6,196 bases of DNA from Clostridia bacterium (lineage in GTDB: Bacteria; Bacillota; Clostridia; Christensenellales; Borkfalkiaceae). The position numbers and the translations under genes were made by a program. Shown here in pieces: positions 1 through 6,120 of the stretch. The notes beneath the pieces were generated by a model. That model saw only the letters and a list, made by a program, of their open reading frames with translations, was not told the origin of the DNA and searched no databases. The stretch covers positions 1 through 6,196 of the forward strand of contig JAGCIP010000110.1 of assembly GCA_017648525.1 (NCBI GenBank), read 5' to 3'. Numbering within the stretch: position 1 is the stretch's first letter; every line of letters begins with the position of its first letter.

Positions 1-66
1 AAAATTGCAATCTTTTTAGTGGTTTTTTCGTAAATTTTATACCCACAAAACACAATTTTTTCTATA
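1..66. other. AT-rich stretch downstream of mfd, no terminator seen
   Basis: No hairpin plus T run follows the mfd stop within these 66 bases, so the transcript may continue leftward. On the minus strand two frames stay open to the edge: one from a GTG giving FCGYKIYEKTTKKIAI, one giving GIKFTKKPLKRLQF. Neither has a convincing Shine-Dalgarno or recognisable family, so I do not call a gene. ATTGCAAT at 4-11 is a short palindrome, probably chance. Confidence 0.4.
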
Positions 67-3000
67 TTAAAGCACCGCACAAGACAAAAATTCACGCACG
101 AGTTTAAGCATCTCGGCACTATTTCTGCTTTCTCTTTCAAACTCTACCGTCGGTGCGCTTGTCATAACCACCCTTGCGACGTCCTTAAACTCGTCTAACG
201 CCTTTATAAGTCTTGGGTCTGCAAACGCCTTAAAATCCGCAAAAACTAAGTTAACGTCTGAATTTCTTACGTTAATTTCCTTGACCGACAACTTGCTTGC
301 AAGCGTCTTTGCAACGGCTATGTTAACTAAGTTGTCCGTCTCTTCAGGAAGTTTGCCGTAAGCGTCTTCTATAGACTCTCTAAATTCTTTTTCCGCCGTT
401 ACAGAGTTTAGTTCGGCTATCTCCTTATAAGCATCCATCTTGGCGACGTTGGATTCAATATATTCGTCAGGGATAAAAGCGGTAACCCTAACGTCTAATT
501 CGGGCACAATCTCTTGCTCGCCAGAAAGTTCTTCTCTTAGCAATTTAGAGTACAATTCGTAGCCTATTTTGTCCATATGTCCGTGTTGTTCCGCACCTAA
601 AATGTTGCCCGCACCACGAATTTCCAAATCTCGCATGGCAATCTTAATTCCGCTACCCATTTCGGCAAATTCTACTATCGCATTTAGCCTTTCAAAGGCG
701 TTATCGCTTAAAATCTTTTCCCTTTTGAACGTAAAGTATGCATAAGCAAGCCTATCACTTCTTCCAACCCTACCCTTTAACTGATATAAAGTTGAAAGCC
801 CAAGTCTATCCGCATCTATAACTATCAAGGTGTTGGCTTTGGGTAAATCAATCCCGTTTTCTATTATGGTGGTCGAAATTAGCAAGTCATACTCCCCACG
901 ATAAAAAGCGAGAATATTTTTCTCCATTACTTTTTCTTCCATCTGCCCGTGCACAACCGTAATGCGTAAGTCAGGCATAAGAGTTTTAATTCTTTCGGCA
1001 AAAGTGAAAATACTTTCCACCCTGTTATAAAGAATAAAGGCTTGTCCACCACGGTTTACTTCTCTATTAACGGCGTCTTTTATAAGCGCTTCGCTCTCTT
1101 CAGTAACGTAAGTTTGAACGGGCAAGCGCTTTTTAGGCGGTGTGTTTATAGTGCTGATTGAACGAATGCCCGAAAGGGACATATGCAAAGTTCTAGGAAT
1201 AGGCGTGGCGGTAAGCGTAAGCGTGTCCACGTTGGTTTTTAAAAGTTTTATTTTTTCTTTATGCTCAACACCAAAGCGTTGTTCTTCGTCCAAAACGAGT
1301 AGTCCTAAATCCTTAAACTCAACGTCTTTACTTAAAAGCCTATGCGTCCCTATAATAAAATCTATCTTGCCTTGTTTAACTTGCTCTAAAATCTCACGCT
1401 GTTTTGCGGGCGATTTGAAACGGTTTAAGCAAGCGATTTTTATGCCAAAATCTTTAAACCTTTCTACCGCCGTATTGTAATGTTGTTCGGTTAAAATGGT
1501 AGTTGGTGCAAGCATTACCGCTTGTTTTCCACACGCAATGGCACGGAAAATTGCACGAAAAGCAACTTCGGTTTTACCAAAGCCTACGTCCCCGCAAACT
1601 AATCTATCCATAACTTTACCGCTCACCATATCTTCTTTAATATCTTGGTTAGCAGTCGTTTGGTCGGGCGTATCTTCAAACGGGAAAGAACTTTCAAAAA
1701 CATCTTGCAACTCTTTGTCGTCCGTAAACGAAAATCCCTTTTGTTCTTGTCTTTCTTGGTATAATTTTTTAAGGTCGAAAGACATTTTCTTAATGCTTTC
1801 TTTTACCCTTTTCTTTAAGTGTTCAAAGTCTTTTCCGCCTATTTTAGAAAGCCTTGGTTTTTTCTCTCCGCCAAGATATCTGGTCAAAATGTCCATTTGT
1901 TCAACGGGCACGTATAAAATATCTCCACCAGCGTATTCTACGGCAACGTAATCTTTCGTACCTTCGGTTGAAGAAATTTTTTTATTTCCTAAAACTCTGC
2001 CTATGCCGTGAATTTCGTGAACGCAATAATCGCCCACTTCGGGTGCGGTAAAAAAGCCTTTCTTCTTGCTTTTTATCTTTCGTTCTGAAACGGGTTTAGC
2101 GTAAAGGTTTCCACTACCTATAATAACGGTTTTCTCTTCATGGAAAATAAAGCCACGAGATAATTTTTGCGTTAATATATTAACCCCTAAAAGTTCCGAG
2201 CCGTTAATGGTGGACGCTATGTCTTTAAGGGAAAGTTCAAAGCAAAAATTTTCCGCCTTTTTAATATCGGGCGAACATACCGTAACCGAATACCCAGACT
2301 TTAACCAGTTGGAAATATCTGTAAAAACTTCCTTAAAATCAAGTTGATAATCGGCAACGCCACTCGTTTGCGGATTTATAATTTTAAGCGGATTAAAAAA
2401 CGGCACTACGGTTGACAAGGTTTGAACGGCAACCTGCCTATATTTTTTCAATTCGCAAATAAGCGCATCCACGCCACTAAAATTATTCTTGGCAAACTCA
2501 AAGGTTTCCCCAGCCAAAAGCAAGGATGCGTATCTATCGTTAAATTCCGTTTGATTAAGAAGAGCAATCTCGTTTACACGCTTACACTCGTCTATAACAA
2601 CCACAGTTTCGCTTGGTAGATAGTCTAATAAATTCCCACAATCAACAGATAAAGAAGAGAGCGGGCCCATACCGTCTAAATCAGAATTTTCAATAGCAAT
2701 TTCCAAGTCGTCCGCAAGTTCTTTTAGTCTTGATTTGGCTTGCTTTTCAGCACTATTTACTTGGTTTTTTATTATGGAAAGAAAAAGTGATTTATCGTCG
2801 TTAAAAAAAGTAAATTCGCAGGCTTGTAAAATATCAACGCAATCAATATAGCCTAAATTTTCCCTAGTTTCCGCGTCGAATTTTTTTATACTTGAAACGG
2901 TATCTCCAAAAAAATCTATCCTAACGGGGTTATCGCAATTTATGGGATAAACGTCTAAAATATCTCCACGCAAAGAAAACGAGCCTTGCGAAACTATGCT

Positions 3001-3465
3001 TTCTACTCGTTCGTAGCCATACTTAACTAAGTCCGCAACAATTTTCCCTTGTTCAACGTCTTGGTCTTTCTTTACGTTAACACTATAAATTCGTTTGGGT
3101 GCGGTTTGCATAAGCGTTTCCGCCGTGGCGATAATTACGTCCGCGCCGCCAACTTCGCTTAGCGCACGTATTCTTTGATATGCATTATCTTTAGAAAATG
3201 CCTTATTATGCAATAAAATCTCGTCTTTCGGGGGAATAAACACAACCCTTTTGCTTGATATTTCGGTTATTCCGTCCATTGCGTGTCTTGCGGTAAGTAC
3301 GTCTTTTACTATATATAAAACCTTGTCGTCAATAGCGGATAAAAGGTAATTTTTGAACGGTTCAGCAACGCCAAAAACCGCCGAAGGTATCCCTTGGCGG
3401 ATGCTGGAGCGCAATTCGTTTACCGAATTTTCACCGTCTTTAAGTTGTAAAATAATATCTAGCAT
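67..3465 (-). CDS. mfd: Transcription-repair coupling factor Mfd (ATP-dependent DNA translocase)
   Basis: Mfd binds RNA polymerase stalled at DNA lesions, pushes it off by ATP-driven translocation and recruits UvrA for nucleotide excision repair. At 1132 residues it has the usual full length. Visible in order: a UvrB-like N-terminal module (about 1-330) with the UvrA-contact segment SLRGDILDVYP near 164-174, and Arg182 and Phe186 at the known contact positions; a poorly conserved D3 region; the CarD-like RNA polymerase interaction domain (about 475-533, GDYCVHEIHGIGR); and the SF2/RecG-like motor. The motor has Walker A GDVGFGKT (625-632), DEEQ box (726-729), TATPIPRT (752-759), motif V near 865-875 and motif VI QLKGRVGRSDR (895-905). 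The translocation motif RDLEIRGAGN (945-954) and the C-terminal regulatory domain follow. The ATG is 11 bp after the pth stop with only a weak GGG-type Shine-Dalgarno, which suggests translational coupling to pth. No key residue is missing. Family identity is certain; contact residues are assigned by alignment from memory. Confidence 0.98.
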   Translation of the reverse strand: MLDIILQLKDGENSVNELRSSIRQGIPSAVFGVAEPFKNYLLSAIDDKVLYIVKDVLTARHAMDGITEISSKRVVFIPPKDEILLHNKAFSKDNAYQRIRALSEVGGADVIIATAETLMQTAPKRIYSVNVKKDQDVEQGKIVADLVKYGYERVESIVSQGSFSLRGDILDVYPINCDNPVRIDFFGDTVSSIKKFDAETRENLGYIDCVDILQACEFTFFNDDKSLFLSIIKNQVNSAEKQAKSRLKELADDLEIAIENSDLDGMGPLSSLSVDCGNLLDYLPSETVVVIDECKRVNEIALLNQTEFNDRYASLLLAGETFEFAKNNFSGVDALICELKKYRQVAVQTLSTVVPFFNPLKIINPQTSGVADYQLDFKEVFTDISNWLKSGYSVTVCSPDIKKAENFCFELSLKDIASTINGSELLGVNILTQKLSRGFIFHEEKTVIIGSGNLYAKPVSERKIKSKKKGFFTAPEVGDYCVHEIHGIGRVLGNKKISSTEGTKDYVAVEYAGGDILYVPVEQMDILTRYLGGEKKPRLSKIGGKDFEHLKKRVKESIKKMSFDLKKLYQERQEQKGFSFTDDKELQDVFESSFPFEDTPDQTTANQDIKEDMVSGKVMDRLVCGDVGFGKTEVAFRAIFRAIACGKQAVMLAPTTILTEQHYNTAVERFKDFGIKIACLNRFKSPAKQREILEQVKQGKIDFIIGTHRLLSKDVEFKDLGLLVLDEEQRFGVEHKEKIKLLKTNVDTLTLTATPIPRTLHMSLSGIRSISTINTPPKKRLPVQTYVTEESEALIKDAVNREVNRGGQAFILYNRVESIFTFAERIKTLMPDLRITVVHGQMEEKVMEKNILAFYRGEYDLLISTTIIENGIDLPKANTLIVIDADRLGLSTLYQLKGRVGRSDRLAYAYFTFKREKILSDNAFERLNAIVEFAEMGSGIKIAMRDLEIRGAGNILGAEQHGHMDKIGYELYSKLLREELSGEQEIVPELDVRVTAFIPDEYIESNVAKMDAYKEIAELNSVTAEKEFRESIEDAYGKLPEETDNLVNIAVAKTLASKLSVKEINVRNSDVNLVFADFKAFADPRLIKALDEFKDVARVVMTSAPTVEFERESRNSAEMLKLVREFLSCAVL

Positions 3466-3476
3466 ATAAACCCAAC

Positions 3477-4052
3477 TTATTCGGATTTAGTATTGTATAA
3501 TTGCATTATCTCCTGAATAGGTTTGCCGTATGCAAAATCATAACCTGCTTTTGCGGATTTTTCTATTGCACAAGAAAAAATTTCCTTATCTTCTTGTTTT
3601 ATACCCGAAAGCACGTAATTTATTAGTGGAATTTGCATTTGTTCGGTTGGCTTAAAACCTAACCTTACCCTTGGAAAATCACTTTTTCCTAATAGCGCAA
3701 CGATATTACGCATACCGTTGTGTGTTCCTGCAGAGCCTTTTTCTCTTATTCTAACCGCACCTTTAAAAAGGTCGTAATCGTCGTAAAACACTAACAAATC
3801 TTTAAGTTGTATTTTATAAAAGGCTAAAAGTTCTCTTACGCTTTCCCCACTTAAATTCATATAGGTTTGCGGTTTTGCTAAAATCACCTTTTCGCCCAAA
3901 ATATTTATTTCTGCAATTTGCGCACGACATTTTTCTTTGCTGAAAGAAACACCAAGTTTTTCGGCTATTTTGTCCACGCACATAAATCCTAAATTATGAA
4001 AGGTGTTCTTGTATTTATCGTCGGGATTACCAAGCCCTACAATTAGTTTCAT
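3477..4052 (-). CDS. pth: Peptidyl-tRNA hydrolase (bacterial Pth family)
   Basis: Pth cleaves the ester bond of peptidyl-tRNAs released early from ribosomes and recycles the tRNA; it is normally essential and cytoplasmic. I choose the ATG at 4052 (191 residues, starting MKLIVGLGNP, the classic family N-terminus). A GTG two codons upstream is also in frame, but it overlaps the GGAG Shine-Dalgarno (4058-4061), which sits five bases before the ATG. Active-site residues are present: Asn9, His19, Met65 (QTYMNLSGES), Asp91 and Asn112 (GTHNGMRN), matching E. coli N10, H20, M67, D93 and N114. Several flanking positions depart from the common consensus: NPD instead of NPG, TFHN instead of TRHN, and YDDYD instead of HDxLD. 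The gene sits between a terminator after prs and mfd, 11 bp ahead of mfd, as in other Bacillota. Identity is certain; the effect of the substitutions is unknown. Confidence 0.97.
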   Translation of the reverse strand: MKLIVGLGNPDDKYKNTFHNLGFMCVDKIAEKLGVSFSKEKCRAQIAEINILGEKVILAKPQTYMNLSGESVRELLAFYKIQLKDLLVFYDDYDLFKGAVRIREKGSAGTHNGMRNIVALLGKSDFPRVRLGFKPTEQMQIPLINYVLSGIKQEDKEIFSCAIEKSAKAGYDFAYGKPIQEIMQLYNTKSE

Positions 4053-4057
4053 AACCA

Positions 4058-4061
4058 CTCC
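4058..4061 (-). promoter_or_regulatory. Shine-Dalgarno of pth
   Basis: GGAG lies five bases before the ATG at 4052 and only three bases after the terminator T run. It overlaps an in-frame GTG at 4058-4056, which argues that GTG is not the start. Confidence 0.75.
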
Positions 4062-4064
4062 ATT

Positions 4065-4092
4065 AAAAAAGCCGTTTTTTGCAAACGGCTTT
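4065..4092 (-). terminator. Intrinsic terminator after prs
   Basis: On the minus strand a perfect 10-bp stem AAAGCCGTTT / AAACGGCTTT with a 5-base loop (GCAAA) starts ten bases after the prs stop. The descending arm runs into six T residues (4065-4070). This is a classical Rho-independent terminator for prs. Read in the + direction the downstream T run is interrupted, so it serves the minus strand. It fills most of the prs-pth gap. Confidence 0.88.
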
Positions 4093-4102
4093 CTTTTGTT
4101 TA

Positions 4103-5056
4103 TTAGTCTTCGTATATTGCCGAAAGCGAAGTGTCGGCGTATATCGTATTGATTGCTTTTGCTAAAAGTTTTGCAACCGAAAGAATTTTAATCTTGGGAT
4201 TGTTTTTAACGTTTTCTGGCATTTCAATCGTATCTAAAACGACGATTTCCTTTATGGGCGATGCAATAAGTCTTTCCATAGCAGGACCGCTTAATACACC
4301 GTGCGTACAGCAAGCGTAAACTTCTTTTGCGCCGTTGTTTACGAGTGCTTGCGCACCTTGGCAAATCGTGCCTGCGGTATCAATCATATCGTCTACCATT
4401 ATGCAAGACTTACCCTTAACGTCGCCGATAACGTTCATAACTTCGATAGCGTTTGCTTTGGGACGACGCTTGTCTACTATAGCGAGCGCAGCGTCTACTC
4501 TTGATGCAAAGTTTCTTGCTCTACCAACGCTACCAACGTCGGGAGAAACTACTACCCAGTCTTCGTTCATCTTGTTCTTGAAATATCTTGCCAAGATGGG
4601 TGCGCCGTAAAGGTGGTCAACCGGAATATCGAAAAATCCTTGAATTTGCGCAGCGTGTAAGTCCATAGTAAGAACTCTGTCAGCACCAGCGCTAGTTAAG
4701 ATGTCGGCAACGAGTTTTGCCGTAATAGGGTCTCTTGGGCGAGCCTTTCTGTCTTGTCTTGCGTAGCCAAAGTAAGGCATAACTGCGGTTATTCTACCAG
4801 CAGATGCTCTTTTGCAAGCATCAATCATTATGAGAAGTTCCATAAGATTGTCGTTTACCGGAATAGAAGTTGATTGAATAATAAATACGTCTCTACCTCT
4901 AACCGTTTGCGGAAGAGTGATTGCAATTTCCCCGTCAGAGAACTTGCCGATTTCCGCTTGGCTTAACGGAATGTTGAGTTCTTTTGCAACTGCTTCCGCC
5001 AATGGTCTGTTTGAATTGCCCGCGATAATTTCTATCTTGTTGCCGTGTGTAATCAT
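4103..5056 (-). CDS. prs: Ribose-phosphate pyrophosphokinase (class I PRPP synthetase)
   Basis: Prs transfers pyrophosphate from ATP to ribose-5-phosphate to give PRPP, the precursor of purines, pyrimidines, NAD, histidine and tryptophan. The 317-residue length is typical of class I enzymes. Visible motifs: SDGE (40-43); the ATP-binding segment YFGYARQDRK (95-104); MDLHAAQIQGFFDIP (131-145) with the metal-binding His134; the catalytic flexible loop KRRP (196-199), with Lys196 and Arg198 matching Bacillus K197 and R199; and the PRPP-binding loop VDDMIDTAGT (221-230). The ATG at 5056 is preceded by AGGAG (5066-5070) with nine bases between. A sigma-A-like promoter overlaps the end of tadA, and a strong terminator follows the stop codon, so prs can be expressed as its own transcript within the block. 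Nothing is missing or odd in the protein. Confidence 0.98.
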   Translation of the reverse strand: MITHGNKIEIIAGNSNRPLAEAVAKELNIPLSQAEIGKFSDGEIAITLPQTVRGRDVFIIQSTSIPVNDNLMELLIMIDACKRASAGRITAVMPYFGYARQDRKARPRDPITAKLVADILTSAGADRVLTMDLHAAQIQGFFDIPVDHLYGAPILARYFKNKMNEDWVVVSPDVGSVGRARNFASRVDAALAIVDKRRPKANAIEVMNVIGDVKGKSCIMVDDMIDTAGTICQGAQALVNNGAKEVYACCTHGVLSGPAMERLIASPIKEIVVLDTIEMPENVKNNPKIKILSVAKLLAKAINTIYADTSLSAIYED

Positions 5057-5065
5057 TTTTCTTTT

Positions 5066-5070
5066 CTCCT
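5066..5070 (-). promoter_or_regulatory. Shine-Dalgarno of prs
   Basis: AGGAG, followed by GAAAAG-type purine-rich sequence, lies nine bases before the prs ATG at 5056. It is the strongest ribosome binding site in the window, in keeping with high prs expression. Confidence 0.75.
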
Positions 5071-5080
5071 AATGTAACTT

Positions 5081-5090
5081 TATGTACATA
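5081..5090. repeat. 10-bp perfect palindrome in the prs leader
   Basis: TATGTACATA reads the same on both strands. It lies at about +7 to +18 of the predicted prs transcript and ends ten bases before the AGGAG Shine-Dalgarno. An AT-rich palindrome of this size can occur by chance; a second operator half is the alternative. Confidence 0.35.
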
Positions 5091-5104
5091 TAGTACTCGC
5101 TTAT

Positions 5105-5133
5105 ATTCTATAACTATTCTTGTGAATAGTCAA
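5105..5133 (-). promoter_or_regulatory. Sigma-A-type promoter for prs
   Basis: On the minus strand TTGACT (5128-5133) and TAGAAT (5105-5110) are separated by exactly 17 bases. Each matches five of six consensus bases. The -35 lies in the last codons of tadA and the -10 in the gap. Transcription would start at about 5096-5099, giving a leader of about 40 bases before the prs ATG. Predicted from sequence only. Confidence 0.7.
5113..5130. repeat. Perfect 7-bp inverted repeat inside the prs promoter spacer
   Basis: ACTATTC (5113-5119) and GAATAGT (5124-5130) are perfect complements with a 4-base loop TTGT. The repeat covers the tadA stop codon, fills most of the prs promoter spacer and touches the -35. 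There is no T run behind it, so it is not an intrinsic terminator. It could be a repressor operator or chance symmetry; which one is not decidable here. Confidence 0.5.
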
Positions 5134-5587
5134 GGCTTTTTCCCTTTCTCTTTGATTTAAAATAATTTTTTATTATATTTGCACAAATTTCCAATTCAAT
5201 TCCGCCTAAATATTCAACCGTGTGATTTAATCCGCTATCGGTAAGCACGGGATATTTGCTTTCCGCACACCCGCTTTTACTTTCGTAAGCGCCAAAATAC
5301 ACCTTTTTAATCCTTGCGTTAGCAATTGCCCCCGCACACATAGCGCAAGGCTCTATGGTAACGTAAAGTTCGCAATCGTCTAATCTCCAACTCCCCGTTT
5401 TCTTGCACGCCTTGTTAATAGCAAGTATTTCGGCGTGAGCGGTTGCCATTTGCGTTTTCTCCATAAGATTATGCGCTCTTGCAATTATCTTTCCGTTTTG
5501 AACAATAACCGCACCGATAGGAACTTCATCCTTGTCCCTTGCCTTTATGGCTTCTTTTACGGCTTGTTTCATAAATTTTTCAACCAT
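5114..5587 (-). CDS. tadA: tRNA-specific adenosine deaminase TadA
   Basis: TadA is a zinc-dependent cytidine-deaminase-fold enzyme that converts the wobble adenosine A34 of tRNA-Arg(ACG) to inosine. The 157-residue protein has the zinc and catalytic motif HAE (51-53, Glu53 the proton shuttle), the PCAMC motif (80-84, Cys81 and Cys84 zinc ligands), an N-terminal helix followed by EVPIGAVIV (21-29), and the basic C-terminal helix (KNYFKSKRKGK) usual for the tRNA enzyme. I keep the ATG at 5587 because GAGGG (5594-5598) lies six bases upstream; the later Met6 has no comparable site. The gene overlaps the end of the M14 peptidase gene by 19 bp. The segment before HAE reads QMATAHAE, while DPTAHAE or DATAHAE is usual, and the position matching E. 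coli D108 looks like Pro113. Another nucleoside deaminase of the same fold is possible, but length and C-terminus favour TadA. Confidence 0.93.
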   Translation of the reverse strand: MVEKFMKQAVKEAIKARDKDEVPIGAVIVQNGKIIARAHNLMEKTQMATAHAEILAINKACKKTGSWRLDDCELYVTIEPCAMCAGAIANARIKKVYFGAYESKSGCAESKYPVLTDSGLNHTVEYLGGIELEICANIIKNYFKSKRKGKSLDYSQE

Positions 5588-6120
5588 AACAATCCCTCAA
5601 TGAGTTTTTCTATAAGTCCGCTGTTTTTTTGCGCTATTTCTTCGGCTTTGTCAAGACTTATCGGGTGAGACAGGCAATCGTTTCCAACTTCTATGGTAAG
5701 CGCAGGTATTTTTAACCTTTGAATACACCAGTCTTTGTAACCACCACAAGAGCCTTTTATAGATTTTACAACGTAACCCGTCGTTTTTGACGCAATATCG
5801 GCTAAATAAGCATCTCTTTCCCGTCGTTTGCCTTTTTGGTAAAATTCATAATAAATTTCTTCGCCCTTACTATGATAACTTATGGTCATATCGGGCTTAA
5901 TTTTTAAAGTAAAATTGCAAAGCGCCTTTGTTTCAGGCTCGGAAAGAGGTTTTTCGCCAACAAAATTTTCCTTATCCTTAACGAAAACGTTTTGCCGTCC
6001 TTTTCCCCACCTTGCAGGGAAATTAACGTTTAAGTCCACGCCGTTTGCGTTGGCTTTAAAAGAGCCGTCCACACTTTCAGCAATAATTGCGCCGTCTGGG
6101 TTTATCAATGGCAAAACCAC
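5569..6120 (-). CDS. M14 zinc carboxypeptidase / gamma-D-glutamyl-diamino-acid peptidase, C-terminal part (frame broken upstream)
   Basis: This open frame carries the C-terminal two thirds of an M14 metallopeptidase catalytic domain. Counting from the GTG at 6120: NPDG (7-10), GVDLNVNF (27-34), SYHSKGEEIYY (81-91) with His83 as the third zinc ligand, the GGYKDW segment (126-131), and LTIEVG (141-146) with Glu144 as the catalytic base. These resemble the bacterial branch that cuts gamma-D-Glu-meso-diaminopimelate bonds in peptidoglycan or muropeptides; substrate and location are inferred. The GTG is probably not a true start: family homology continues upstream in the -1 frame, while this frame meets a TAA at 6142-6144. 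The position that holds the C-terminal-carboxylate-binding Arg145 in classical carboxypeptidases (LNRN) reads LNVN here. The end overlaps tadA by 19 bp, so the two genes are probably in one transcript. Family is confident; activity depends on whether the frameshift is real. Confidence 0.85.
   Translation of the reverse strand: MVLPLINPDGAIIAESVDGSFKANANGVDLNVNFPARWGKGRQNVFVKDKENFVGEKPLSEPETKALCNFTLKIKPDMTISYHSKGEEIYYEFYQKGKRRERDAYLADIASKTTGYVVKSIKGSCGGYKDWCIQRLKIPALTIEVGNDCLSHPISLDKAEEIAQKNSGLIEKLIEGLLWLKNL
5594..5598 (-). promoter_or_regulatory. Shine-Dalgarno of tadA, inside the M14 peptidase coding region
   Basis: GAGGG lies six bases before the ATG at 5587 and decides the tadA start. It sits in the last codons of the upstream peptidase gene, so tadA can recruit ribosomes on its own even though the genes overlap. 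Confidence 0.75.

Noticed and set aside
1142..2051. Several open frames on the + strand (1142-1480, 1496-1951, 1854-2051) inside mfd
   Set aside because: They are antisense shadows of strongly conserved Mfd motor and interaction-domain codons, with no recognisable family and no Shine-Dalgarno sites.
4056..4058. GTG start for pth giving MVMKLIVG
   Set aside because: It overlaps the GGAG Shine-Dalgarno, and the family starts at the following ATG (MKLIVGLGN).
4093..4180. Promoter for pth-mfd within the 3' end of prs
   Set aside because: TACGAT- and AATATA-like -10 candidates occur, but none has a paired -35 at proper spacing.
4131..4610. Three + strand open frames within prs
   Set aside because: Antisense to conserved PRPP synthetase motifs; composition is that of reversed coding DNA.
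5090..5095. TACTAT as an alternative -10 for prs
   Set aside because: No acceptable -35 lies 16-18 bases upstream; TTGACT-17-TAGAAT is far better.
6118..6120. GTG at 6120 as a true start of a short independent peptidase, with AAGGA just upstream
   Set aside because: The product would lack the HxxE zinc ligands, and family homology continues upstream in the other frame. The AAGGA falls where the lysine-rich linker is encoded.
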